Positions 26,362 to 34,636 of a stretch of 62,444 nucleotides of DNA are shown here, one piece after another. The DNA comes from Symplocastrum torsivum CPER-KK1. Its GTDB lineage: Bacteria; Cyanobacteriota; Cyanobacteriia; Cyanobacteriales; Coleofasciculaceae. Every line of letters begins with the position of its first letter. The first letter of the stretch is position 1. The position numbers and the translations under genes were made by a program. The notes under the pieces were generated by a model that saw nothing but the letters and a program-made list of their open reading frames with translations, ran no database searches and was not told the DNA's origin. The DNA lies in contig JAHHIF010000040.1 in NCBI GenBank assembly GCA_019358875.1, forward strand, positions 1 through 62,444. The letters run 5' to 3'.

Positions 26362-26395
26362 AAGAGCCTCCTGCCTTCTGCCTTGTTGCACTAAG
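26282..26395 (+). mobile_element. Miniature element (family A), copy 3
   Basis: 114 bp. It begins CTAAGTGCAGCACGGCGGAAA and ends CTTCTGCCTTGTTGCACTAAG, so both outer ends read TTAGTGCA or nearly so. The inner part (AACTATCCAGTTGACAAAAG) matches copy 2 closely. Its position, at the 5' end of the nuclease gene, makes the gene's first codons element-derived. Confidence 0.65.
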
Positions 26396-26463
26396 CCGCT
26401 TCCTGAAACTCGGAATAGGGAACTGAAGCTTGAGCAACCTGGAAGTAAAGTAGCTGGAAATTT

Positions 26464-26521
26464 TTCCCAAATCCCAGTCTCCAGCCCCAGTCTCCAATTC
26501 CCAATCCCCAATTCCCAATCC
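26464..26521. repeat. Short tandem heptamer-type repeat
   Basis: Degenerate units of TCCCAAT / CCCAATT type run up to the end of the ferredoxin gene. The same heptamer forms a perfect array inside cobN (51402-51436). Such arrays are common in spacers of filamentous cyanobacteria. Confidence 0.7.
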
Positions 26522-26890
26522 CTAATCCTCATCCAGTGGCAGTCCAAATCGCACTTTTCCCCTTGCAAAGTAACGACCAAACTGAAGTTCGTAGACTTCA
26601 TCTTCATCCTGTGTCTCAACTTCCAAGTCAGAGCAGGGATAGCTGACACACAACAGAGCATAGCCCTTATCGCGCAACTTTTGAGAAAGCCCCATAGCTT
26701 CTGGCTGGTAGACTTCCCCACGACGAACTCGAACAGCACAAGTAGTACACGCCCCATTACGGCAAGCAAACGGTAGTTTCCCTCCTTGGTTTTCCACCGC
26801 TTGCAGGATGTAGCGGTCAGATGGTACTTGTAGAGTTTGCTGAGTGCCGTTTTGGCGATCGCAAATTTGAATCGTATAGGTTTTTTTCAT
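26522..26890 (-). CDS. Plant-type [2Fe-2S] ferredoxin
   Basis: A 122-residue ferredoxin with the cluster motif CRNGACTTC and a fourth cysteine in LLCVSYP. It is longer than photosynthetic PetF, with an extra C-terminal segment (YFARGKVRFGLPLDED), so a specialised electron carrier is likely. ATG 26890 is chosen as it gives MKKTYTIQI; the frame extends to 26944 without support. It is transcribed away from tRNA-Ser. Confidence 0.9.
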   Translation of the reverse strand: MKKTYTIQICDRQNGTQQTLQVPSDRYILQAVENQGGKLPFACRNGACTTCAVRVRRGEVYQPEAMGLSQKLRDKGYALLCVSYPCSDLEVETQDEDEVYELQFGRYFARGKVRFGLPLDED

Positions 26891-26962
26891 TACTTCAGTG
26901 TATAATCTTAGATCGTGTGCTGAGTTTATAAAACTCATAGTCACACATTTCTAATCTCCCCT

Positions 26963-27049
26963 GGAGAGATGGCCGAGTGGTTGAAGGCGCAGCACTGGAA
27001 ATGCTGTTTAGCGGTAACGTTAACGAGGGTTCGAATCCCTCTCTCTCCG
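26963..27049 (+). tRNA. tRNA-Ser (GGA)
   Basis: 87 nt with the long variable arm of serine tRNAs. Acceptor GGAGAGA pairs with TCTCTCC, discriminator G; the anticodon arm CAGCA-CTGGAAA-TGCTG gives anticodon GGA; the T arm is GAGGG-TTCGAAT-CCCTC. CCA is not encoded. Confidence 0.95.
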
Positions 27050-27423
27050 TACCAAACCAAATAATACACAAAGCTTTGAGTCTATTACAAACAGAGAGCT
27101 TCGATGGGACAGGTGTAACTTTTTGACATACATCGCGACACTACAGGGTAACCGTACCTGAGTGCTCCTCCCCTCAGTTATTCCACGGAAATTTATCCTT
27201 TATCCCCCGTTCACTGCTCTTGGATCAATCAAGTCGAGCAGTGGTTTAGTATCCGGAGAGCTACCTCCTACCTTCTTCAACGCTAACTGCTATTTTCCCC
27301 AAACCCACATACTTATTAAAATACCGCCAGTTTGATCAAACCAGCGGTAGATACTTTTTCAGTATTTAGGTTTCACGCCAAGCATCAAATCAATTGCTTG
27401 TTAACGTCGATTCTAGGTCAGCC
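27050..27423. other. Spacer between tRNA-Ser and psbJ
   Basis: About 370 bp. Apart from the probable psb operon terminator at 27311-27349 no gene, repeat or site is recognised. Confidence 0.5.
27311..27349 (-). terminator. Probable terminator of the psbEFLJ operon
   Basis: On the minus strand TACCGCTGGTTTG pairs with CAAACTGGCGGTA (two mismatches, tiny loop), followed by TTTTAATAAG. It lies about 75 bp past the psbJ stop. Confidence 0.6.
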
Positions 27424-27543
27424 TTACAGAGAGGAACCCAGTCCTGCGTAAGCGCCGTAGAAGAAAATACCAAGAATTGTGAGGACAGCCATTCCTGCGA
27501 CAGTTGCAACGATCCACAAGGGGATTTTTCCACTTCCAGACAT
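27424..27543 (-). CDS. psbJ: Photosystem II protein J
   Basis: 39 residues. It starts MSGSGKIPLWIVATVAGMAV and has one membrane helix, ending FFYGAYAGLGSSL. PsbJ helps electron flow from QA to the plastoquinone pool and PSII assembly. It is the last gene of psbE-F-L-J. Confidence 0.95.
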   Translation of the reverse strand: MSGSGKIPLWIVATVAGMAVLTILGIFFYGAYAGLGSSL

Positions 27544-27590
27544 AGCTTTATCTCCTACTTCAAAACAACAATGATTAGACTCAAACCCAG

Positions 27591-27713
27591 TTAATTAAAG
27601 AAATAACTGGAGAACAAAATACCAAGAACAAAAATCAGTAATAGACCTAAGTAAAGCGAAGTCCGATTGAGTTCAACTGGTTGGTTGTTTGGATTGGGAC
27701 TGCGATCTGGCAT
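27591..27713 (-). CDS. psbL: Photosystem II protein L
   Basis: 40 residues, MPDRSPNPNNQPVELNRTSL then one membrane helix ending ILFSSYFFN. PsbL sits at the PSII dimer interface near the QA site. Start at 27713 gives the standard length; the open frame upstream is psbF in another frame. Confidence 0.95.
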   Translation of the reverse strand: MPDRSPNPNNQPVELNRTSLYLGLLLIFVLGILFSSYFFN

Positions 27714-27724
27714 AATCGTTTCTC

Positions 27725-27859
27725 CTAGCGTTGAATAAACTGCATTGAAGCGATCGCACCTAAGAAGAAGACTGTGGGCACAGCTAAGGTGTGAACCGCC
27801 AACCATCTAACCGTAAAAATTGGATAGGAAACTGGCTGATTTGGTGTATTGCTCGTCAT
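27725..27859 (-). CDS. psbF: Cytochrome b559 beta subunit
   Basis: 44 residues. The single helix contains the haem-ligand histidine in RWLAVHTLAVPTVFFLGA. With PsbE it binds the b559 haem in the PSII core. It lies 25 bp behind psbE and 11 bp before psbL. Confidence 0.97.
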   Translation of the reverse strand: MTSNTPNQPVSYPIFTVRWLAVHTLAVPTVFFLGAIASMQFIQR

Positions 27860-27884
27860 AGTTTTCAACCTGTTTTACAAAAAC

Positions 27885-28130
27885 TTACTTGATAAATTGT
27901 TCGACTTGCTGTTTAGCATTATAGCGATCGCTCACGATTGGCACTTCTTGCCGATCTTGGGTGAAATACTCATCAGGGCGCGGTGTGCCAAACGCATCAT
28001 AGGCAAGACCTGTGCTGACAAATAACCAGCCTGCGATGAACAATGCAGGAATTGTAATGCTGTGAATTACCCAGTAACGAACACTTGTAACAATGTCTCC
28101 AAATGGACGCTCTCCAGTGGTACCCGACAT
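27885..28130 (-). CDS. psbE: Cytochrome b559 alpha subunit
   Basis: 81 residues. The haem histidine lies in YWVIHSITIPALFIAGWLF, and the lumenal part has FGTPRPDEYFTQDRQEVP. First gene of psbEFLJ, downstream of ycf48 in the usual cyanobacterial order. Confidence 0.98.
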   Translation of the reverse strand: MSGTTGERPFGDIVTSVRYWVIHSITIPALFIAGWLFVSTGLAYDAFGTPRPDEYFTQDRQEVPIVSDRYNAKQQVEQFIK

Positions 28131-28217
28131 AGCTGTTTCTCCTTCCTTTTAACAGTTGAAAACTCACTCACTATCATACGAAATCTGCTTGTATTGATTC
28201 AAGCAATTTCTTGTAGA

Positions 28218-29222
28218 TCAAGCCGCTTGTTCTGACGGCTCATACTTTAGTAAAACACCCTTCTGACCAATGATGAATCCCTGTTCTGGGCTTACAAAGA
28301 CAATCTTGTACAAGTTTGAGGGAACATTCTCAATCCCACGGTCTTTTTGCCAAGTTTTACCACCATCCAAGCTTACTAAGAGATTACCACTACCACCTGT
28401 TACCCAAATTTCTTCAGGTGTTCGATAGGCTAAATCCAGTAACCCCCAACTTGTTGAAAACTCTGGAGTTTGAGGGTCGTCCCAGGCTTCGGGGTCTTCA
28501 GGGCTGCTAAACTGCAAGTGACCACCTCTGGAGAGTACCCAAAGCCGTCCATCTTTCCCATATCCTATACTCTGAAGGCGCTTAGAATTTTTGCGATTGT
28601 GCTGCTCCCAAGCACTCTGACCGGGTTCCCAGGTTGAGTAGAAGTTACCTCTAGCGGAAACGGCAACGTACTTACCATCGTCAGAACGTGACATATTCCG
28701 GACAACACCAACCGCTTCTTCCACCATCGCTTGCCAAGTCTGACCCGAATCTTTGGTCTGATAAATGGCACCAATGTCGGTACTCATTTCTGCCGATTTA
28801 GGGCCAAGAGCGACAATCTTATCCGGTATACCGGGTAACTTCTCACTTAAGGGAATGCGAGACCAAGAAGCCCCAGCATCAGTAGTGTGCAGTAAGATAG
28901 AAGGTTCGCCTGTAATCCAGCCTTCTTCTCCACTAAAGCTTACCGAGGTAAAGCGGTAATTCTGCTCACCAAGTGCCAATCCTTTCTCTTGCCAGGTCTT
29001 ACCGCCATCTATTGTTTCTAAAATTGTGGAATTACTACCGACTGCCCATCCATGATTTGGGTCGCCTGTAAAACCAACATCTTGTAGGGTAGCCTCCGTT
29101 GGCAAGGGAACAACCTGCCAAGGGTTATAGCTCAGAGATTCGGTATAACTACAGCTGATACAAAAGAAGGCGATCGCCACTACTATTACAATTTGTTTCA
29201 GCGTTCTCACAAAATAGGTCAT
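28218..29222 (-). CDS. ycf48: Photosystem II assembly factor Ycf48/HCF136
   Basis: 334 residues. An N-terminal membrane/lipoprotein signal (VVAIAFFCISC) is followed by a seven-bladed beta-propeller of BNR-type repeats, each with the DGGKTWQ or similar signature (TIDGGKTWQEKG, TTDAGASWSR, TKDSGQTWQ). Ycf48 assists early D1 insertion into PSII. ATG 29222 is chosen; the frame extends to 29381 without family support. Order rubA-ycf48-psbEFLJ is conserved. Confidence 0.95.
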   Translation of the reverse strand: MTYFVRTLKQIVIVVAIAFFCISCSYTESLSYNPWQVVPLPTEATLQDVGFTGDPNHGWAVGSNSTILETIDGGKTWQEKGLALGEQNYRFTSVSFSGEEGWITGEPSILLHTTDAGASWSRIPLSEKLPGIPDKIVALGPKSAEMSTDIGAIYQTKDSGQTWQAMVEEAVGVVRNMSRSDDGKYVAVSARGNFYSTWEPGQSAWEQHNRKNSKRLQSIGYGKDGRLWVLSRGGHLQFSSPEDPEAWDDPQTPEFSTSWGLLDLAYRTPEEIWVTGGSGNLLVSLDGGKTWQKDRGIENVPSNLYKIVFVSPEQGFIIGQKGVLLKYEPSEQAA

Positions 29223-29427
29223 ATCATCCAGAACTGGTAAAAGCGAATTGTCTATCCTTATAAAATGGCAGCGCTTTCTCAGATTTCCTGAAATTTGCGC
29301 CCAGAAAGGAGTTTGAGAGCGGGGATTTCGGCGAGTCTGAGCGGGGCATAAACCGTTTGCTAAAGAACACACCCTTAGCAAGACGAACCAATTTCTGGCT
29401 TGTTAAAAACCCCCACTACGTTCTCGC

Positions 29428-29775
29428 TCAGCGCAAGCCGTACAGACTCAGAAAGAATATAACGCCTAAGGCTAAAGCCCCGAAAATCAGGATATTTTTT
29501 TGCCCTGGGGTCAGACGGTTAACACCAAAGCCATAACTCAAGTTTTCCTGAAACCCAGAAGGGGTACCAATTGAACCGACATTCTCAAATTGAGAAGTCC
29601 GAACCCCGCAAACCGGACAACGCCAGTCGCTTGGCAACTCTTCAAAAGGCGTTCCAGCCGGAATATCCCTAGTACTATCTCCCTTACTTGGCTCGTAGAC
29701 GTAGCCGCAAGCGCGACATTCGTATTGAGCTGGTGCTTGTTCAGCAAGGGTTTGCTCTTTGGCTTGCTCGCTCAT
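29428..29775 (-). CDS. rubA: Membrane-anchored rubredoxin
   Basis: 115 residues. Iron is bound by two CxxC pairs, YECRACGYVYEP and WRCPVCGV. A linker leads to one C-terminal membrane helix (NILIFGALALGVIFFLSLY). RubA is needed for assembly of PSII and possibly PSI. First gene of the rubA-ycf48-psbEFLJ cluster. Confidence 0.95.
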   Translation of the reverse strand: MSEQAKEQTLAEQAPAQYECRACGYVYEPSKGDSTRDIPAGTPFEELPSDWRCPVCGVRTSQFENVGSIGTPSGFQENLSYGFGVNRLTPGQKNILIFGALALGVIFFLSLYGLR

Positions 29776-30272
29776 TACTTACAAAAAACAATTAGGAAGC
29801 AAATCTTAAAATCTATGTTAAAAATTATCGCATACCTGAACCACTTTAATACTCTGGTAAGATAAGCATCTCTATCGCCACCTCCCAAGAGATAGAGGTA
29901 AAGGCTACTGAGTACAACTTGGTGTAAAATTAATCACCCTCTAGCAACAGGTATAGCAAAAGGCTCTTATGCAGAGGGCTTGTATGTTTATTATTAGTAA
30001 TTGCGATCGCTTTAGCGTACACTGTCTGCCGATTGCTCCCAATACCATAGTGGGGGCAGCAGGAGATTGCTCACAGGAATCAGTCAACAATAAAGGAGTA
30101 ATTTGCTCTTTTGGGAGAATTCAGGCAAACTACCCTAAAATCTGACCAATTAGTACGATTACTTTTCACAATGCTCCCGCTCAGATTCTCTAATTCGGAT
30201 AAAACAGCCAACCCCTTATAATTAAGAATGTTGAAGAAGTAATAACGCAAATTTCTAGGGCAGTTACCTATT
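29776..30272. promoter_or_regulatory. Divergent promoter region rubA / ndhC
   Basis: This 497-bp region must hold the promoters of the rubA-psb cluster and of ndhCKJ because the two units face away from it. One HIP1 site (near 30003) is present. I cannot place a -10 or -35 box with confidence and see no gene. Confidence 0.5.
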
Positions 30273-30635
30273 GTGTTTGTTCTTAGCGGCTACGAGTATC
30301 TCTTAGGCTTCTTTCTGGCTTGCAGTTCAGTCCCTTTCTTGGCATTGTCTGCGTCTAAGCTTCTGCGACCTAGCACACGCTCTCCAGAGCGACGCACTAC
30401 ATACGAATCTGGTATGGAACCTATAGGGGGAGCCTGGATTCAGTTCAACATCCGCTACTACATGTTTGCGCTTGTGTTTGTCATTTTTGATGTTGAAACT
30501 GTATTCCTGTATCCCTGGGCAGTCGCCTTCAATCGCCTTGGACTACTGGCTTTTGTTGAAGCCCTTATTTTTATAGCAATTCTAGTTGTTGCTCTTGTTT
30601 ACGCATGGCGCAAAGGAGCCCTTGAATGGTCATGA
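30273..30635 (+). CDS. ndhC: NAD(P)H-quinone oxidoreductase subunit 3
   Basis: 120 residues with three membrane helices. It starts with GTG and contains RRTTYESGMEPIGGAW and FDVETVFLYPWA, invariant in this subunit. It is part of the membrane arm of NDH-1, used for respiration and cyclic electron flow. Its end overlaps ndhK by 10 bp. Confidence 0.97.
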   Translation: MFVLSGYEYLLGFFLACSSVPFLALSASKLLRPSTRSPERRTTYESGMEPIGGAWIQFNIRYYMFALVFVIFDVETVFLYPWAVAFNRLGLLAFVEALIFIAILVVALVYAWRKGALEWS

Positions 30636-31378
30636 ACCAAAACATTACAACTGATAGTAAAGCCTTGGCTGAGCAGCACAAAGAGCGAATTCTCAACCCC
30701 ATCGAGCGTCCATCAATCACGCAAGACCTCTCAGAGAACGTGATTCTCACGACAGTCGATGACCTTTACAACTGGGCGCGGCTTTCCAGCCTGTGGCCAA
30801 TGCTGTACGGTACAGCCTGCTGCTTCATTGAATTTGCAGCATTAATTGGTTCCCGGTTTGACTTTGACCGTTTTGGTTTGGTTCCTCGTTCCAGCCCTCG
30901 GCAAGCCGACTTAATCATCACGGCTGGCACAATCACAATGAAAATGGCACCCGCACTGGTGCGTCTCTACGAACAGATGCCAGAGCCAAAATACGTGATT
31001 GCAATGGGTGCCTGTACAATCACAGGTGGGATGTTCAGCGTTGACTCTCCAACATCGGTGCGCGGTGTGGATAAATTGATTCCTGTCGATGTTTATATCC
31101 CTGGCTGTCCTCCTCGTCCAGAAGCGATTATTGATGCGATCATCAAGCTGCGAAAGAAAGTCGCGGATGAGTCCATGCAGGAACGAGCAAAGCTCAATCA
31201 AACCCATCGGTACTACAGCACGACCCACAAGATGGAGCTTGCACCGGAAATATTGACTGGGAAATATCTACGATCTGAGACTCGCTATACTCCTCCCAAG
31301 GAACTCAGTGAAGCGATGGGTATGCCAGTTCCACCAGCGCTCAAGTCTACAGTCAAAGAGGAGGTTGATCGTGGCTGA
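30626..31378 (+). CDS. ndhK: NAD(P)H-quinone oxidoreductase subunit K
   Basis: 250 residues. It carries the N2 [4Fe-4S] ligands in YGTACCFIEF, MGACTITGG and GCPPRPEAI. NdhK is in the peripheral arm of NDH-1. The operon order ndhC-K-J and the overlaps at both ends point to translational coupling. Confidence 0.97.
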   Translation: MVMNQNITTDSKALAEQHKERILNPIERPSITQDLSENVILTTVDDLYNWARLSSLWPMLYGTACCFIEFAALIGSRFDFDRFGLVPRSSPRQADLIITAGTITMKMAPALVRLYEQMPEPKYVIAMGACTITGGMFSVDSPTSVRGVDKLIPVDVYIPGCPPRPEAIIDAIIKLRKKVADESMQERAKLNQTHRYYSTTHKMELAPEILTGKYLRSETRYTPPKELSEAMGMPVPPALKSTVKEEVDRG

Positions 31379-31943
31379 AGAAGATTCTAAACAAGAAGCT
31401 ACTAAAGGAAAAGATCAAGGGGCAGGTGAATTATCACCGACTACTAGTGGCGAATCTGAGATTGTAGAAGTTGGTCAGGTTTCCCAGTGGTTGACGGAGA
31501 ACGACTTTGAGCATACAGCTCTAGAGCGTGACCATTTGGGTGTAGAGATTATTAAGGTAGAACCTGAATTTCTCATCCCGATCGCAACAGCACTATACGC
31601 TTATGGTTTCAACTACCTCCAGTGCCAAGGCGGTTACGATGTGGGGGCAGGAGACAATTTAGTTAGCTTCTACCACTTAATTAAATTAAGTGACAATGCT
31701 GACAAGCCTGAGGAAGTGCGCGTCAAAGTTTTCCTACCTAGAGAAAATCCGAAAGTACCCTCAGTGTACTGGATTTGGAAATCCGCCGACTGGCAAGAGC
31801 GGGAGTCCTACGATATGTTCGGGATTATCTATGAAGGACACCCGAACCTGAAGCGGATTTTGATGCCAGAAGATTGGGTAGGTTGGCCGTTGCGGAAGGA
31901 TTACATCTCGCCTGACTTCTATGAGTTGCAAGATGCTTATTAG
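31371..31943 (+). CDS. ndhJ: NAD(P)H-quinone oxidoreductase subunit J
   Basis: 190 residues. Matching segments are VPSVYWIWKSADWQERESYD and GWPLRKDY. An acidic, probably disordered N-terminal stretch of about 40 residues comes first. The start is GTG 31371, behind GAGGAGG at 31360-31366 and overlapping the ndhK stop by 8 bp; an earlier in-frame start (31308) lies inside ndhK and is rejected. Confidence 0.95.
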   Translation: MAEEDSKQEATKGKDQGAGELSPTTSGESEIVEVGQVSQWLTENDFEHTALERDHLGVEIIKVEPEFLIPIATALYAYGFNYLQCQGGYDVGAGDNLVSFYHLIKLSDNADKPEEVRVKVFLPRENPKVPSVYWIWKSADWQERESYDMFGIIYEGHPNLKRILMPEDWVGWPLRKDYISPDFYELQDAY

Positions 31944-31980
31944 TTGAGGCAGTTTGCCTTAATTACAATTTTTTGGGTGA

Positions 31981-32020
31981 AAGCACTCACTTCAGTTTTA
32001 GAAGTGGGTGCTTATTTTTT
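31981..32020 (+). terminator. Rho-independent terminator of ndhCKJ
   Basis: AAGCACTCACTTC pairs with GAAGTGGGTGCTT (one G-T pair) around a seven-base loop, and ATTTTTT follows. It is the clearest terminator in the window. Confidence 0.88.
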
Positions 32021-32040
32021 GAGGTTGCACTTATTGAGAC

Positions 32041-34275
32041 TCAACGCGGCACAAACAAGAGTCGAGTGTACATCTGGCCGCCATCATTATCACTGACAAT
32101 CCAATAACCCGTTTCAGTCGCTGCCATGCCTTCGACTTTCTCTTCTAGCCAATTGTGGTCAGCGAATAAATCAATGACGCGAGTTTTTTGCAACGTCCCT
32201 CCAGGTTGAACTCCATTTAAGGAGAAGCGATAGACTCGCTTGACTCGTGCATTTGCTGCCCCATTTGCCCCTCCTTGATTATCCCGTTCGACAACCAAAA
32301 AGCTGCCATCCGTATCGCGGACTATTTCACTCAAACCTACCCAGCCATCGACGTTATCAGTATCTAGAGGATAGAAGTAAAAATTCCAGGTTTTACTTGC
32401 GATATCATATTCCCCAATGCGAACTTGATTTTTCGGGTCATCTTTCATTTCTCGCTGCACAGCTACATAAACTTTGCTGCCATCAGCATTGGTCGTTACG
32501 CCTTCAAAGCCAAAGCGAGTGACAATTGCTGCTGCCTCTTGGGGTAAGGGAATTTCCTCTTCAACTGTGCCTCGATCGCTAACTTTGAGCAATAGGTTAG
32601 GTTTTTGTTGTCCTTCCCTATCGTCGCCTTCACTCACCAGCCAAAAGCCACCAGCAGGATTTAAAGTAATGCCCTCTAAGTCATACGACATTGGTTTGCC
32701 ATCCTTGGTAATCATCATGGCGCGGCTGACGAATGCCTTACTACCATCAAGATTAAAGGTGAAAATTCGAGATGGAGTGATCGCACTATCCGGTACAGCA
32801 TAAAGCTGGCGGGAACCTGGGACTGGCTGCAAACCACTGAGGGCACTAAAAGGTGTCTCTTGGCTTTCGCTCATTACTAGTGGCTGTTGCTCAGTGTAGG
32901 GGTTAGCAACAGTGGTTTCTGCTTGGAAAATATCAATCGTGCCGTCGCCTTCATTGGCTGTTAGCAATAAGTTCCGCTTCGGAATTGCCAGTACACCTTC
33001 TGGCGACATACCTGTAGGCATGAAACCCACAAATTTGGGATTTTTGACATCGCTGATGTCGTAGGCAACCACAAAACTACCCCGTTCCGAAGCAACAAAG
33101 GCAAATTCTTGCTCACCGAATTTGGCAACAGTTGCACCTTCGACTTCAATACCACGTTTATCGGAACGGTTGTCGGGATATTGTCCCATCCTGACGGCGA
33201 GTTCTTCGATGCTGCTGCCACTGTCGTAGATAACGTTTCCTTCTAAGTCCAAGATTGACCAACCACGTCCTCCGGAATAAATGCCATCTCCAAAGCTTTC
33301 TTGGTCTGTATCGCCTTCATTAGCAATGACTAAATAATTACCATCGGCTGTAAAGGCAATTGAGTCAGGTTCTCGTCGTCCTTCAAACGCTTGATTTAAG
33401 CGGATATCACCATTCGCTTCTAGGTCAGCTTTTTCATGCTTTGAGGTACCTGCTGAGAAAATGCGTGTGACTTTTTCTGAGGGGATATCTAAAATTGCGA
33501 TCGCATTATTCTCCTGCAAGGTGACAGCAGCCGTTTTGCCATCCCGACTAATCGCCACATACTCTGGCTGGACATCCTCAACATAATTCACTCCAGCTAC
33601 ACCGTTGAGATTTAAAGGTACATTAGTAACCTTTGATTGGCTAGGATTGCTGTAGTTGATAGTAACGACATTAATCGCACCTGGACGCTGACCTGGTAGA
33701 TTTTCGACATCTTCCTCATCTTCAATCGCGACAATTACCTTCTTCCCATCCGGTGTAATCGCCACACTATCAGGCCCAATTCCTGGTAGCAGCAGTTGAC
33801 CTGCAATGGTTCGCGTTTTTAGATCAATAAATACTAACGTTCCCGGCTTCTGGTCAGTAATGCTTTGTGTCTTTTCATCAATCAGATTCAGTACCGCCGC
33901 CACAGCATAGCGTCCATCCGGCGTAATCGCCACAGATGTGGGTTCTCCCAGTTCGGCAACATCCACCGTTCCTAATGGCTGAGGATTTTTTAGATCTGTG
34001 ATGTCCACAAAGCCAATTTTCTGATCGCCTGCATTGGTAAAGGCAAGGGTGTTGCCGTCTGGACTTGCTGAGATAATTTCCGCAACTGCACCACCAACAA
34101 CATAACGATTCACTGGGGCAAAACTGCGGATGGGGGCGCTATTGGCTGTTGCATTACCCAATAAGCAGGTAGCGAAAAATATAGAAGAGGAAATCAGGAA
34201 GGGGAGGGAAAAACGCGCCATAAACCGATATTTACGCCTAAAGTAGCTTGCTAGATTCATCAATTGCGATCGCAT
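32041..34275 (-). CDS. Secreted beta-propeller protein with C-terminal esterase-like/phytase-like domain
   Basis: 744 residues. A signal peptide (M1 or M6 start) ends near NATANS. Residues about 55-480 are propeller repeats of the choice-of-anchor I type (ISASPDGNTLAF, VAITPDGRYAVAAV, VAITPDGKKVIVAIED). From about 490 the protein matches the phytase-like/esterase-like domain (GLQPVPGSRQLYAVPDSA, DLEGITLNPAGGFWLVSEGD, NWLEEKVEGMAATETGYWIV). A periplasmic phosphoesterase role is plausible but unproven. It converges on ndhJ. Confidence 0.75.
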   Translation of the reverse strand: MRSQLMNLASYFRRKYRFMARFSLPFLISSSIFFATCLLGNATANSAPIRSFAPVNRYVVGGAVAEIISASPDGNTLAFTNAGDQKIGFVDITDLKNPQPLGTVDVAELGEPTSVAITPDGRYAVAAVLNLIDEKTQSITDQKPGTLVFIDLKTRTIAGQLLLPGIGPDSVAITPDGKKVIVAIEDEEDVENLPGQRPGAINVVTINYSNPSQSKVTNVPLNLNGVAGVNYVEDVQPEYVAISRDGKTAAVTLQENNAIAILDIPSEKVTRIFSAGTSKHEKADLEANGDIRLNQAFEGRREPDSIAFTADGNYLVIANEGDTDQESFGDGIYSGGRGWSILDLEGNVIYDSGSSIEELAVRMGQYPDNRSDKRGIEVEGATVAKFGEQEFAFVASERGSFVVAYDISDVKNPKFVGFMPTGMSPEGVLAIPKRNLLLTANEGDGTIDIFQAETTVANPYTEQQPLVMSESQETPFSALSGLQPVPGSRQLYAVPDSAITPSRIFTFNLDGSKAFVSRAMMITKDGKPMSYDLEGITLNPAGGFWLVSEGDDREGQQKPNLLLKVSDRGTVEEEIPLPQEAAAIVTRFGFEGVTTNADGSKVYVAVQREMKDDPKNQVRIGEYDIASKTWNFYFYPLDTDNVDGWVGLSEIVRDTDGSFLVVERDNQGGANGAANARVKRVYRFSLNGVQPGGTLQKTRVIDLFADHNWLEEKVEGMAATETGYWIVSDNDGGQMYTRLLFVPR

Positions 34276-34378
34276 TGGAGTATAAAACGCTAGGCTTCCT
34301 ACTTGGTTTATGAACAGGTTAATGGCACATTAATAAGCAGTAAATCTGATTTATTACAAGAAACTATGTTACCGTAAT

Positions 34379-34398
34379 AATACGCACGCTAAGCAATT
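34379..34398 (+). promoter_or_regulatory. Motif site 1 (putative MarR operator)
   Basis: AATACGCACGCTAAGCAATT. Shares TACGCA and CTAA with sites 2-4. Lies 239 bp before the MFS start codon. Confidence 0.5.
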
Positions 34399-34480
34399 AA
34401 AATCCGGCTTACTGAAACGGCTAAAACCCACCTCACCCAAATGGATGATGCTAGCGGTGTTTAAGTTTTGTTACATGGAT

Positions 34481-34500
34481 AGTACGCATTCTAAACAACC
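34481..34500 (+). promoter_or_regulatory. Motif site 2 (putative MarR operator)
   Basis: AGTACGCATTCTAAACAACC, 137 bp before the MFS start codon. Part of the four-copy family. Confidence 0.55.
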
Positions 34501-34540
34501 CTCAGCGGACTACTTTGGCAAGGGAATCTTTTAACTAAAT

Positions 34541-34560
34541 ATTACGCATACGAAATGAAT
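34541..34560 (+). promoter_or_regulatory. Motif site 3 (putative MarR operator)
   Basis: ATTACGCATACGAAATGAAT, 77 bp before the MFS start codon, a position suited to repression. Confidence 0.55.
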
Positions 34561-34636
34561 GGCTGCTTATCAAATGCTTAGCCTTGCAAAAACTAACTCA
34601 AAGAGACAATAACTTGGACTATGGAATGCTCGAACA

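Larger units (their letters stand above)
34276..34636. promoter_or_regulatory. Intergenic control region upstream of the MFS gene
   Basis: A 361-bp gap between two divergently transcribed genes. It is AT-rich and contains three copies of a 20-bp motif (34379, 34481, 34541) that also occurs once just before marR. No open frame of note. Confidence 0.6.

Noticed and set aside
26362..26769. Upstream extension of the thermonuclease frame
   Set aside because: It reads through a tandem heptamer repeat and antisense-frame of the ferredoxin gene; composition is not protein-like.
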